Shown here: positions 46,586 to 58,909 of the stretch, piece after piece
Numbering within the stretch: the first letter of the stretch is position 1
Layout: every line of letters begins with the position of its first letter
Assembly: GCA_002224055.1 (NCBI GenBank)
Contig: AZLU01000101.1
Location: 62,001 to 126,000 of the forward strand
From: Pezizomycotina sp. ARF18
Taxonomy: Eukaryota > Ascomycota
DNA: 64,000 nucleotides
Direction of reading: 5' to 3'
Position numbers and translations under genes: made by a program
The notes under the pieces: model-generated
Told to the model about the DNA's origin: nothing
The model's database searches: none
Seen by the model: only the letters and a program-made list of their open reading frames with translations

Positions 46586-47420
46586 TTAATAGATCTCGTC
46601 ATCTCTCAATCCCGACGGTTGACTCTGAATGAAAGAGGCAAAGCGACATTGAAAGAACAAAGAGATTAAAGATCGTAGTTTTCTCGACAGATGAAAAGTA
46701 TTGTTCTGATCCTGCAAATCAAGAACATGATACATCCAGTTTTCGAAGGCGTAATCGAGAAACGCAAAGTCTCCACCCACGATCAGCGTTTTTAGGTGGT
46801 CGGTGGATAAGCTCGGCTTGATACTGTCCATACAAAGATACCTTAAGCATAGCTTGGCGAGCGTTTCATGTATCTGAACTTTTTCTCGGTGTTCGGACGC
46901 TCTGAACCCAATACCGTATCGACCTTGAGCAGATATCTGGTACAAAGGCGCAGTATGGTTCGTTATCTCACTGTGTTTAGATTTGGGTAGAACGAAGGAA
47001 CCATGCTCTAAACTAGAATATAGGAGGCGATGACTTGCTCATGAATAGCTATAGAGAGGTGCACCAAGGCGGCCTCATTGGAGCGAACTTCTATAAGACT
47101 CCCACATAGAGCACCTAGCTCCAGAGATAAGGTTCGTTGGACGGAAGATTCCGGTTCCACGTTGTCGATCATGATGGCCTGCTTTATTTCCGCTTCTCGT
47201 AGAGTTCGCTTCGACAGGGTAACAGCTTCAATATTCGCTTAGCGCGCTTTTTACGTGGCTTGGCGGTCATGCGCTCAAGCGCTCTCGTTGCTACCATTGG
47301 TGAAAGTAAGGCAATGCGCTGGCCCATCGCCTACGCTTGTTTCAAAATCTGGATGAGGGCTCACGCTTCTTCTAATCCTTGAGGTAGATTGTGAATAGGT
47401 AGCATCTACCTGCTGTCTAG
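46586..47420 (-). pseudogene. Relic of a NACHT-type STAND protein (post-NACHT helical region)
   Basis: Reading the minus strand from 47420: NLPQGLEEA, then KRAKRILK and KQAIMIDNVEPES, then ALCGSLIEVRSNEAALVHLS, then IHETLAKLCLRYLCMDSI and FAFLDYAFENWMYHVLDL. In fungal NACHT proteins this is the consecutive set of segments after the NTPase: AKRILxWLxC, RxLCGxLIEVR...VHxxxxEY and LAxxCLxYL...AFxxYAxxxWxxHV. The P-loop half is not found upstream, and in-frame stops and shifts separate the blocks, so this is a fragment. A frame at 47470-47748 may be part of the missing region. This is a second STAND-family locus besides the one at 4-9.6 kb. Confidence 0.65.
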
Positions 47421-48241
47421 AAGTTTATCTAGAGCCGCTAGTCAGGTTGAAGTGACCTATAGAATTACATCAATACTTGCGAGGGTCTTGGGTGAGATGG
47501 GGATGAAGGTCATGGAGTGGTACGATACCTTTAGTAAAATGCGATAACGCCCTAGAATTGAAAGAGCGATTCTCAGCACTCAATAAAATTCCATAGGAGG
47601 ACTCCGGCCACGAACCTATATAATGGCGAGATAGTTGTGCAGCTGCAAGAAAACCTTGACGACCTCGAAGGCTTCCTGCATTCCGACATTGCCATCGTTT
47701 TTCGACGAACGTGTTGGATGCTGGTTTAAGAATTTGTTTGGGTGGCATGTAGAAATTGCTCTCAGGATACTGGACATCCGCGGCTTTACGAGGGGACTCT
47801 AAGTGCTTGGACTTCTAGAAGCACTCAGACGACCACACCCTTTCGACGGCAGCAACCCGTCGGCGACTTTCCCCTATCGGACTTCACGTCTGCAGAGATT
47901 TACTCGGGGCAGGGTAAGATTCGGCTAGCCGACCAATCATAAGTCCCCCAATCTTATCGAGCATTCTTGTAACTCTTGTTAGACGCTTGCAGGACACGAG
48001 CTCGTAACCTTAGGTGCCTTGAGGCCCAAGAACGGAAGCTGATTGTAAGGGATTTCGATTCTTGATTTGGCCGTTCCCAATTTCTTTCCTTCTTTCTTTT
48101 TTTTTTTGCCTCCTTGTAAAAAGGAACAGAAAACCCTCGTTACTTGCGTGCTCAGGCTATGCTTGTTTGTAAAACTCTCCTATTCCTCTTTAACCATCTT
48201 CCAACAGTTAATATCTTATAGCGCCCTCCACGGATCCAGCG
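47421..48241. other. Interval between NACHT relic and SNF2 relic
   Basis: The two relics are divergently oriented here. No leader, motif or repeat is recognised apart from a T-rich tract near 48090. Confidence 0.35.
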
Positions 48242-51200
48242 ATGGTGTTTTCTAAATGGCTATCGTTCACCAGCCCCGTCTCCTGCGTCCTCAAGTTCCA
48301 AAAGAGTGGCAGCAGATGGCTTCCAAGAGAAAAATCGGAAGAAAAAGGGGGGAGAAACCGGAGGCTAAGTCCTTACAAGCGAATTCGAGGCCATGACGAT
48401 GGCGCGACCGCGCCAGGCAATAGGAGATGCAAAGCCTGTGTGTTATTGACTGGTGATGCAAGATCGGAATCAGCGACCGCCCATGCGCAAGGATCTATAT
48501 CTTCAAATACAGTAAGACTCGAAAGATTACCTACCGGCCATAAGAAGAAGACTTCCACGGTTGAGACCACTCCGGCCGCGCTGAAGACGAATGCTATGAA
48601 GCAGGAGCCGAGGGACATTGTCATGTTAGATGCTGATAGTGCTGAAACCGAAATACCTGAAGATCGCGACACTTGTATTGGCTCGGTAGCTTAATTCTTT
48701 TAGCGATATTGAAACCTTATAGTCGGCTGAGAAACTGTAGATCGGGTGCTTGTCAGTAGCTGGAAAGGCTTTGCGCCGCTGAAGAAAAACAGCAAGTTGC
48801 TTCTCCAGCCCTTCGGACGCCAAGGATTCAACATATTTATCAAAAATGCATATATCGGCCGCCTTCAGACAGAAGCTGCAAAAAGGTTCACTCTGGCCAA
48901 TGCTCACGATACGATAAAACCGATACTTACATATCCGGACTACCACTGGAAGATAAATTGCTGCCAATCCTGCTTGACCTTTACGTTCTAGGGAAGAACG
49001 TCGAGCGCATAGGGGACACTTTGTCTAAGCTGGAATTGTTTCTTCAGGATGGTCCACCCAACCAAAGGAAATTAGCGTATGCTGATCCGCACAGCCTAAA
49101 TCTAACGGCAGAAGAGAAAAACCGATTGGGACTCAAAAATTACGACGATGGCAACAACGAGTTTCAAGTCGAGAACATTCAGCAACAGGACGATAAACTC
49201 AACAGAATATTCGGTTCTGAAACGATACCGTTAGGGTTCATAGAAGAATCGCTCACCACGATTAGCCCACGGATCACCACCGTGACTCATCTCATGCAGT
49301 ATGTAATCCTTTGTGGTTTGGTAAAGCGGTTTTAAATGCCAGCATCATTGACTTCGAGGAAGCACCTAGGAATCAGAGAGAAGCTCTTGCCTTTATGACG
49401 CTTAAGGCACGCCGATTCTCTCGGATGTGACTTTGCCTTCAAGCTTATGGGGCAAATCTGGTCCGACGATGGATCTATTGCGTGAGTTGATTCTCAACAT
49501 AAGATACTTTTGCAAACTTCCTCGATCGCTGACAATACAGTTACGTAAATAAAATTGACGCTGCGTTCCCCGATTTACCCGCAGTTTAATTCTGGTCGAT
49601 GAGATGGGATTGGGGTTGGGTAAAATCTCTCTGTATTGTCTCTTATCACGACTTCCCTGGACGACGAGGGATAAATCTGAAGCACAACCAACACTAGTCG
49701 TGACGCCCAAGTCGACCTTAGCTTCATGGGAACATGAATACATAAGTGCATAATGCTCCAAGCAGAACGAAACTCTCCCTCCTTTGAACCGTATACTAAC
49801 AAACATTAGACATTCGAAGGGGCTGAACAATTTCCTATACATGTACAAGCAAAAGACCGTTAGACCCAAAGTTCAACTTATACGATACGCTAATTATAAC
49901 TACCTATGGAATTATCGGATGTAAAGAAAGTAATGGACACCTGACGAAATTCAAATGACGCAGAATCGTTTTTAGACGAAGCCCACACGATTCGCAAACG
50001 AAAAACAAGCAAACAATAAAACTCAAGGCCTCCTTACAAAAAGGTGGTGCCTTACTGGTGCACCTATTCAAAACGAGATAGACGATTATGGATCACTCCT
50101 ACAGTTCTTGCAAGTCATGCCTATTCATACTAAAGACGATTTCAGAAGCACATGATCAAGCCGCTCAAGACGGTTGACGGATAAGCACTGAAGAAGTTAA
50201 AGACTGTCGTTACAGCGACGACTCTCCGGAGGACCAAAAAGATTGCATTGACCTCCGTCCTACCGCCTCGCGATGATAAATTGCAGAAGCGTAACTTCAA
50301 CGATCAAGAGCGAAAATTATACGATCTTCTCAGCATACGTGCTGCCCACCTTGTCGACCAAGCTCTCCGACAGACGTCTAACACGAAGGAGAAAATCCGG
50401 CATCGACCAGGATGATAACGCAAACTTATTCTCTGCCTCCGCCAAGTATGTAATGATGGATCAGTTTTATTACCGGTTTCGCTTCTGGAAAGCTTAGAGC
50501 CGTTCGAACGCTCCGATCCTTCTACCGCTGAGAATATCTGCCGATTTGCGTTTAATTATCATCTAGGACGAAATTTCGACCGACGGTAGCCAAGCGGATA
50601 TGAATGACGCTTCCAGTCCCTTGCCCTCGAGCCATGCACTCCGGCGAACTCGAACCTTCGGGGATGTGAACACAGTGGAGCCCTCGACTAAAGCGACAAC
50701 CCTCCTGAAAAATCTTCAAGACTGCCAGGAGGCAAAGAGGTAATACTATTGCTGATTCCCGAGGGTCGCCATACTTCGCCGCTAACGTTCTAGATTAGCG
50801 TTGTGTTCACCTGCTGGACTAAAATGCCTGACCTTGTAGCTGCTGCTATGAGGGACTGAAACCTTGCATTTGAGCGACTAGGCGGCACAATGTCACACAG
50901 CGAGCGCAAAACACGATTGGCGAACTTCCGAAAAAACCAAAACATTAGCGTTCTACTCGCAACAGTGGCAGTGAAAGTATCGGGTATGTAGCCTCCAGCT
51001 AACCTATTTCTACAGGATGTTGAGGAAATCAGTAGCTCGCACGTCTTGCCTTGACCGACGCTCTGTCTAATCACGCAGAATCGATCTAACAGTTGCCTCT
51101 CGAATCCATATGCTGGAACCGCAATTTAATTCCATGACAGAAGAACAGGCTCTGGCCCGCGTTCATCGCATTGGACAGACGAAGCCGTAGTAACTCTGAG

Positions 51201-51660
51201 ATATATCATCGGAAACTCTTATGAAGAAGTATGTTCTGCATATTTATCTGTTGCTCTTTGACGGACTTATATACTTGAACCTCAGTTCAATCCTATGGAG
51301 GAAGAGCAGGCTTTAGCGCGGGTTCACCGAATAGGGCAATCAAGGCCAGTCGTCACGGTACGATATGTCATGTCGGAGTCGTACGAAGAGGTAAGCTCCC
51401 GTTGAACGATTTTTCGTCTTCGTCATCCTTTGGCTCACATATTTACCATTAATTAGAGAATATTATCGCTCCAAAGCAAAAAAAGAAAACTTGCCGATAT
51501 GTGCAGCGGTCGCGCGGCGTGGGCAATGTTAAATCGACAAGAGAACACCTGGAGGTGAGAAAACACGCCCCTTGTAAAATGTGAAGAATCTTCTTCTCTG
51601 ATTTACCATGGTACTAACTTTCAACTGTAAAAAAGGATCTCCGAGATGTGCTTAGATAAC
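48242..51660 (+). pseudogene. SNF2-family (RAD5/RAD16-like) DNA-dependent ATPase, degenerate
   Basis: N-terminal polar region (RIRGHDDGATAPGN), then a helical block LNLTAEEKNRLGLKNY before the ATPase. Helicase motifs appear in order: VDEMGLGLGK (motif I, altered spacing, about 49598), TPKSTLASWEHE (Ia), LITTYG, LDEAHTIRK (DEAH, about 49978), APIQNEIDDYGSLLQFLQVM (III), LRRTK, VCNDGSVLLPVSLL, VVFTCWTKM, RKTRLANFRKNQ, TVAVKVS (V) and EPQFN...EEQALARVHRIGQ (VI). A RING finger, often found between the lobes in this subfamily, is not intact: only ENICRFAFNYHL remains at its place. These enzymes remodel chromatin or act in post-replication repair. Multiple stops, shifts and decayed introns make this a pseudogene or very poor sequence. 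Confidence 0.8.
51113..51390 (+). repeat. Duplicated helicase motif-VI segment
   Basis: Copy 1 (51113-51228) encodes LEPQFNSMTEEQALARVHRI plus GQTKPVVTLRYIIGNSYEE. Copy 2 (51274-51390) encodes LEPQFNPMEEEQALARVHRI plus GQSRPVVTVRYVMSESYEE. Both stop exactly at EE followed by a splice donor (GTATGT and GTAAGC). They are clearly diverged, mostly at third codon positions. Only 45 bp separates them. Confidence 0.7.
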
Positions 51661-51721
51661 CACGGATTTGGGAGATGGTGGAAGGACTGCAAGAAGTTCG
51701 AGGATTGGTTATATGTAAGAC

Positions 51722-51858
51722 GCGAGCTTCATTTGCCTCAACTGAAGAACAAGTAGTAAAGAATGTCGCGAACTTCATTTGCCTCAACTAAAGAACAAGT
51801 AGTAAGAATGTCGCGAGCTTCATTTGCCTCAACTAAAGAACAAGTAGTAAAGAATGTA
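51722..51858 (+). repeat. Minisatellite, three units of 45-46 bp
   Basis: The unit GCGAGCTTCATTTGCCTCAA continues CTGAAGAACAAGTAGTAAAG and ends AATGTC. Three copies with two or three differences lie directly downstream of the SNF2 relic. Confidence 0.9.
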
Positions 51859-54800
51859 TGATAGTCCCATAGAACTGAAGTTGATTTTCCAGTGCCCAGG
51901 GCGTATTATTGATCCTTCAATGTGTATAAATCTTGACAAGTATATTCCCAGTGCGGTGGAGGAGAAGCTATCATGGTCTATTTCCCTCGGATTTGCTCTA
52001 TCCGAATTTGAGAAGCCTATACCAATTCCCGTCAGCCGGATTTCAATTAGGATCTCGGATCGCGTTTCCAATATTGCCCATTGCTGGTAAATAGACACGC
52101 ACGACACGTTAACTTGGCTGCGCTGGATGAGTTTACAGTCTGCAAAGGAAATTTCCGTGGTGTTCTAGGTAACGGACTTCTGTTCCTTTCAGGCGAAATC
52201 GCATCGATGGACTGATCCAGTTTTTCGCGCGACAAGTTTTGATTTTTATTTTTTGGAAAAAATTGAGCTAAATTTGTCTAGTGCTCCTCAATATGCAGAG
52301 ATCTGCATTTGCCTCCACCAACTCCAATAACTAGCCGAACAATAACATTGTACGCATCGCAATTCCTAGCCAATCATACCTGGAGGGTGGCTGCAGAACC
52401 ACTGAGCTGTAAAAATTAAGATGGCTTCGATATCTCCAGGAACTCTTTCTGCGCTTTTGTTAGCCTCTTGCTTTCTAGTTAGTTTTTATTACACAGCTTT
52501 GTCGTTCGCCATGATCTCACCACTTGAGCTAGAATTTTCCTGTGAAGCTGCACCCAAATCCTAACCCCAACTTTAGCAACAAGCCTTGTTTTGAAATTCC
52601 TCAATGTGCATTGTTTTAATCTCCATTCGTAAAATTATAAAATGAAAGCGCTTATATACCAATTCTAACAAGATGATTGCAATCACTGGTGCTGCAGGTT
52701 GCACACCTCATCGGAGTTTATCTATCAGTATGACGGCCATGAGGATTTTTTTTTTTTTTTTTTTGCCTTGAATTTCATGACCCGGTAGCTCTTGGCTGGG
52801 TAATACAAGCGAGGGTCATCTCCAGACTGAAAAGTCTTATCCCCGCACTAGTTTCACTTTTGACAGGGAATACGCCGTCGATTTCTGGTCCGACTACCAA
52901 CTTCGGCTGATCGTTGAGCCTCTCTATAAGCAGGAAGATATCCAATGGCAAAGGCTTTCGGTGACTTTTCTCCATGAACAGAACAGCTGAAGCGGACACT
53001 ATCTCGCCGCAGAAAACCGACGTTTCCCCGCTTCGATGACTTTCCAACAACAGCGGACTCCCCACAAAAAAGCCCTTGTTAACTGTTTTGAATATCAGAC
53101 CGGCTGCACGAGTGAGATGCATAAATCTCTCATTATTAATTCTTATAGTAGTACCAGGTGACTAGCAAACGCAGAACCGATATTTTGTTGTTTTGCACAC
53201 AAGAAAGTGCGGCATTGATCAATTATTGTTGTCATTTGTACTTCTTTTCCAACCTCTTTTGTTGATAAGCGGCGAGTCCGTTAAACTAAAAATTCTACTT
53301 ATTTTACGTGTAAACGCGTACTACGGCTGCGAAAAGCCTTGTTAACAATGCTTCGTCTGCTCTCTTCAAGCAAGACGAAAATAGTTTTGCCTTTACTGAT
53401 CAAGAGCCCCTTTCTTCTGCGTCCAGTAACCATGACACAGATGCGCGACACGTGGAGCAGAGGTGGAGGCTGGGGCGAATCATACTCACAGCAACAATAA
53501 GCCTTCATTTAGCTACAATTCCAAATTGTTATCGCAGTCTCCCTCAGGATTCATCTCAAGACAAAAAATGCGAACATTGTGTACCGTGCGCATGAAGGTG
53601 AACGATGTCTTCAACATGCAGCAAATCCCTACGCTCTATCGCCTGCCTCCATTTTGGATTTAAAAGAGATTAGATACCAGGAGGTTGGAAACACATCCGC
53701 ATCCCTTGCTCGCCGAGATTGCTTGTACTTCCGGTCGGGTCCCAAACACCCGTGGTGGCCCTGTATCCAATCCCGTTCCAGCACGTTCATTCAGGCTAAT
53801 GCTGGAAGTCTAGACTTTGTCAGGCAAAAAGCCCCCAAACTCCAGACTCAGAGACCTTGTCGTGGGGTTTTCGCAAGTTGAGTAGTTGGCGACTCGCTTC
53901 CAGTGCGAAGGGCTTCTGCTAAAATAATTAGAAGAAGCATGGACTTCTCCGTGCCTAGTTTACCAAGCAACCTTGAACCCAACAGCAAATAAAGCGAACT
54001 TGTGTGTTTTCCGGTAGAAAAACATCCGTCACATCCACACCTCCCAATGTAAACAGAACGATAACAAAAGAGTAAGATGAATTAAGACAAGGCTGCCGCT
54101 GATTTGGCTAAATACACGAAAGCTGTATCCACTTCTAAGGACCTTAAAAGTTAAGGACAAATAGGGACAAAAGCTTAGTGCGAGTTCAACCTAGAAGATA
54201 GAAGTTCCGGCAAAGTACCGACTTGGCAGGGAGAGGAAAAGGCTTGAATTTTTTTTCCTTGAAAAATTGTCTTCCTATTTATAGCCAAGGCCCGTTTAAA
54301 AGTAAGGTGGGCCGATGTGAATATCTTCCCCCTTCAATTGAGCGATTAACGAGGCTTTGATGAACCTAGGTCCTGTTTTGAGGTCATCCTTCGGCAGCTT
54401 TCTACTGTATTTGATTGATCTGACCGATCACTAGAAACAAGGCTGGATATTTTCAATCAGGCTGTTCGTGCATTAGTGATGCGCGAGCTCTTCTTAACCA
54501 ACCAGACAACAGCAGGTGAAGGCAGACGCTATTGATAGGATTCTCTGGGAGCAGAACCGTCTGCGTTGTCACTATTCTTCGTCGATTGGGAAATTCGGGA
54601 GGAAGGACTTGAACCGCGGTATTATCGTCAGTGAAAGAAAACAATTGGTCACATTACAAGCCATTGAATCGCGATTCGTTTCAGCACTTAAAAGCTTTTC
54701 TTCGCGATAGCTAGGCGAAGATATAGGGATAATTACTTATCATGAAACGAAAACACGGACGAACTTGTAATCTTTTATGGGAACACAAAAGCATACAAAG

Positions 54801-55512
54801 GACCTCAAATTAAAATTACATCGGCGCCAAAGTCTTGCTTTCCGGAAGATACCTTTAGTAGTATCATGTTTTCGACTTCCGTCTAACTCTTGGAGTATCC
54901 ACCCTTTCCGTAGTTAGATAATACCAAGACTCAAAATACAATACAGCAAAACCAAATATCACCATAACATCGCGACAAACTAGCGACTGGTGGGGGCACT
55001 GGGCAGTAAGGATACTCTTGGCCGCAAACGCGCTAAACCGCATTGGAGAAAGGCTGAGCACCGACCCCTCCTTGGCGGGCTCCACCTTGAGAACATCCAG
55101 AAAAGCCATATTGAAGCTTTCCGGAGCGATGGACCGCCGATTTGTTGAAGAGAGTTGGCAAATGCACTGCAGTGTTGCCGCCACCAGCCGACAAAGGGGT
55201 CCGCGAAGGCCAAATTTGTATCCTGAATAACTCCCCTCACTCCACTTTTTTGCTCATTGCACTGTGTTTCTTTTTCGAGCTTAATATAGCATGATATGAT
55301 GTGTTCTACGACCCTCAATGACAACGAAGGAAAGTCGCCGGGAATCTGGCTTTGAGGAAAAAGGAAAGATAATGAGGTCTCTAACATCCAGTTGCTAAGC
55401 CTACACCCAGGTTCCTCTATAGTCGACCAGTTGCTATGTCTGCATTCTTTCTGAGGACCGAAATATGGTAAACCTCTTCACTTCAACGTGGAGACATTAG
55501 ACAGCGATTGTC
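51859..55512. other. Long interval without a supported gene
   Basis: 3.7 kb. It includes a T run of about 19 at 52746 and open but unrecognisable frames, for example minus 52775-53122 (protein-like, RAAGLIFKTVNKGFFVG) and 54980-55387 minus with 55018-55230 plus. None has a leader, domain motif or intron structure I can defend. Confidence 0.45.
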
Positions 55513-55520
55513 TATATAAA
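55513..55520 (+). promoter_or_regulatory. TATA box of the Cys/Trp-rich secreted protein gene
   Basis: TATATAAA about 190 bp upstream of the ATG, followed by a long CT-rich leader (CTTTTCTCTTCAGTCTCTCA), typical of strongly expressed fungal secreted-protein genes. Confidence 0.55.
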
Positions 55521-55710
55521 CCCCATCAGTTTCCCTCCTCAGACCTTCCTTTTCTCTTCAGTCTCTCAGTTCCCCACGACTCAGCAGGACCACATTCAAC
55601 CCTCTCGCTTTCCAAACATCTTCAAAGCCTCCTTTGAAAGTTTAGACCTTCGCTTTTCAACGATCGCTCTATATCAAACAGCTCCTCTCGCTCATAACTC
55701 ATTTTCCACA

Positions 55711-56134
55711 ATGAAGTTCATCTCTGCTATCCCCTTCGTCTCTGCCCTCGTTGGCATCGCCTCTGCCGGTCCTCTCGAGGCCCGTGGCGACCACGGCGGC
55801 AAGATCTCCTACACCCGCTGGTCCCCATGGGAGAACAGGGATACGCACTACTCCTGCGACTCGAGCGGTTACGACTACGCCAACCGCTGCTGCCGCAGCG
55901 AGAAGAAGTGCTGGTACGACCCCTGGGATTGCCGCTGGGAGTGCTGCGACGCCCACACCTGGGACTGGAACCACGGCTGCCCCACCTACTACGTCGGCCG
56001 CAAGGAACGACCACCAGAAGCGCTACAACTACTACGGAGGAGGCAACGCGATTGCCACAAGAGTACGACGACGACGTGGCCGTGGTCACCACTCCGACTA
56101 CCTTCGCGGTGGCCAGTGGAAGAAGTGGCATTAA
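55711..56134 (+). CDS. Small Cys- and Trp-rich secreted protein (effector candidate)
   Basis: MKFISAIPFVSALVGIASAG is a clean signal peptide, followed by PLEAR, a possible Kex2-like site. The mature region is packed with eight cysteines (SCDS, RCC, KCW, DCRW, ECC, GC) and seven tryptophans, including SPWENRD, WYDPWDCRWECCD and HTWDWNHGCPTYY. One single-base frame change near 56005 separates this from a tail in another frame: HQKRYNYYGGGNAIATRVRR, later GGQWKKWH, ending TAA 56132. About 140 residues. The eight-Cys, Trp-rich pattern fits an apoplastic, disulfide-bonded protein. I recognise no named family. The N-terminal 100 residues are secure; the tail frame is less sure. Confidence 0.75.
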
Positions 56135-56999
56135 GCCCTTCCTCTCTCTCGCTCCTAACCGGTTTATCGTCGTCACCAGCAACGCTATCCTCCCACGGTC
56201 TTTCGGCTTTTCTACGATTACATTCACGTTTTATTGACTTAATTAATGTTTGGTTCTTTAATTATGGCTTAATGTGTGTATTTATGAATGTGGTGTTCAC
56301 GATTGGGTCTTTTGGATTGGATATACTAAAACTGGGGCAGCCTGTTTTCTCTCCTTCACTCTCACCGTTGGTCTGATTAGGTTCAAGTACCAACGTATGG
56401 CTTAGCTAGCTAGCAGAATAGTAGTAATAGTTCAATAAATACTTCTGTTATCGGACACAAACGCCCTTTGCGAGAGACGTGCTTTTGACTAGGAAAAAGT
56501 CTCTTGCCCATGTGTATTCTCAGTAGAGCGCTGCAGAGCCTATGCTTATTTTTCAATGCTAACGTTACGTCTTTCTCTTCGTAATACTCACCAAAATATA
56601 TATGCCAGCTTGGATTTGAACCCCGAGTCCTTCTCCGATCCCATTAGCACTAAGGGTACAAAGCAAGCGAATTTTTTTATCGCTCCTTGTACGTCTTAGC
56701 AGCTTTAGATTTTCTCGTAACGTTAGTCGGAAATCCAAACGAAAAGATACAGATTGAAAAGTAGAAAGGTACATCCAAAATTAGATCCAAGCGAAATCCA
56801 AGTTGCTTTGAATACCCTAGTATATAACTTTGCCTACAATGGCTAGTAGTATGAGATATCATTGTCGTCTGGGTTTCGCGATTTGTTCTGGCATGGGGTA
56901 CCTTCGGTCTGGGATGATTGGAGTTGTTTGGGCTTCCGCTTCTCAGCAGGTTCTGTTATGTTTAGTAATGCTTTTAATTTAAACAGCTAGACTATCGCA
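56135..56999. other. Interval without a supported gene
   Basis: 3' UTR of the preceding gene, then motif-free sequence. GCTAGCTAGCTAGC lies near 56400. No gene called. Confidence 0.4.
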
Positions 57000-58624
57000 C
57001 CATTATCGCTTCATAATACCCCTCCGGCCTTGAAAGATGAACGTTTAATCCATTCTGATCCGACGGCCTACCAGTACACCGTTTTATGTGGCGGTGGCCT
57101 CTCTTAACATGCGCCAGAGAGAGGACTCGGCGCCGAGTCCGAGAGCCTCTTCCGCCACTTCGTGATTCCTGGGCTATCTGCAAGCAGCGATTTGAACTCC
57201 CCGATACTTTCTAGTGTCTCGCCGGGAGCCAGCAATGCCTTAGCTTCCTTGATGTCCCGAGCTATTGCGGCTTCCTCTTGCGGGTAGATGACGAATCTGC
57301 CGCGGTATTATTGAGGTCTTCCATAATTTCTTGCAATTCCCGTTGCTTCTGCTCCGCAGTTCTAGTTCAGCCGCGTAGGGATTCAACGCGTCCAGCAACC
57401 CTTGTTCGTCAGTGTCGAGGAGGCTGCGATCTATCTCGTCGTCAGTCATAATCTCGCTCAACTCATCGACGTCTTCATCCGTGGTCGATTTTAGATGGTT
57501 AGATCGTCTTTGAATCCTTGTTGCCCATCTCCCTTTGGCTCTCCTCCTCCTTTTCCAAGTTTTCCCGGGCCAAACGGTCGTCTTCAACCTTTTTATGATA
57601 AGAAGTAAAAAACTGTCGCAACGTTGAGATCCTCTTCTGGTACATAAAACGTAGTCGCCTCGCCCCGGTTCAATATGCTTCGACTCCTCTAGCCATTCTG
57701 GACTTCGGAGGCGACTTCTGGTGTCGATCCCATCGGCCCTCCCCTATAAGCTGCCCACAATTCGTCCACGGCGTCCTTATCCTTACCGCTGAATGCTGTC
57801 TTGGGAATCGACACGTCGTCGCGCTCTAAGTCTGCGAGGTGCACCATTATCCCTTGGATCCTTTTGAGAGCATCCTGAGGAATATCGGTATTCTGTCCGC
57901 CGTCATTGAGAACCGAGAGGGCATTGATCTCCGCGTTCTTTGCGCCTGACGCCCGGTTATCGGTTTAATATTCTTCGGTTGTAAGCCGTCGTTACCCTTA
58001 CCTTCTGAAGCATCGCCGTTTTCTTTTCTTTGCTGCCGTAGGATTTTTCTCCTAGCAGCGAGTTGCTGCTTCTTAAGAGCCTCTTTTGCTTTCTGTTGCT
58101 CCTAATTTTCATCTTCCTTTGGTCGGTAGGATACCGGCGGCTCCAAGTCCTATCACAGCAGCCGGAGCGCCGATCCCGATGCCAGATTACGGTCGAAGTG
58201 TGAACCACCCCCTCCGGCTTTTCTACTGGCACCGCAGTAGCGATGTTCCGGGCGTGGTGCCGACCGTAGTAGCCGACGAGACCGCGGTGGTAGAATAATC
58301 TCCTGAAATTGCAGTGGAATAGGCGCCTGAGGCGGCACCAGAGGTTGCGACAGTTGTGGAAGCGCCCGAAGGTAGTTGAAGGTATACGCGAAGCTAGGCA
58401 CCGTCCGGCTCGTCGCGGTATTGGTATTAGTAGCAGTATCGGTAGCAGTTGCGGTTCCGGTTGTGGTTCCAGTGGCAGTTCCAGTTCCAGTTACGGTGGC
58501 AGTGTGGTAGCCGTAGCCGTAGCCGTAGCCGTGCCTGTAGACTCAGAATCGAGCGGCGCTGCGAAAATCGCTTGGGGAGGACGAAAGCCTCTGCCGCAAT
58601 GAGGAAACATGTACGGAGTTTCAT
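57000..58624 (-). CDS. Secreted/membrane coiled-coil protein, tandem paralogue B, frame-broken
   Basis: Start ATG at 58624: MKLRTCFLIAAEAFVLP, then after a missing base in a C run QAIFAAPLDSESTGTATATA. The leader matches paralogue A (EAFVLP..IFAAP). A Thr/Ala/Pro-rich stretch is followed by a glycine-zipper hydrophobic segment GIGIGAPAAVIGLGAAGIL (about 58195-58140), which can be a membrane helix, then a charged region KEALKKQQLAARRKILRQQR likely forming a coiled coil. Next come INALSVLNDGGQNTDIPQDA and LADLERDDVSIPKTAFSGKD, then DEDVDELSEIMTDDEIDRSL and KQRELQEIMEDLNNTAADSS. About 500 residues and at least five frame changes. The end is approximate. No known family recognised. Confidence 0.5.
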
Positions 58625-58909
58625 TATTTTTATCTCTTTCTTCGCCTCCCTCTCTTTTCTTTTGTTATAGCGGTCGGTCCGTTGGAGTGAAAGGAAATAG
58701 GCTTGGAGACCAATACTCCATGAGTTTCATCCGGATACCTCTTATATACCCATCCACTGGCTACAAAGTCTTTTCCTTTGTGGTCACTACAATTATAGTT
58801 TATCTAGATCGCACGTAGCACTTAGAGTATCTGATCAGAGAGCTCTAACGATAATTTGATGTCATGGTTTCTTTGGCGGAGGTGTTCTTGTAGTGCTTCT
58901 AGTACGGTA

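Noticed and set aside
52775-53122. Minus-strand frame with protein-like composition
   Set aside because: No family, leader or intron support; kept only as a note in the interval entry.
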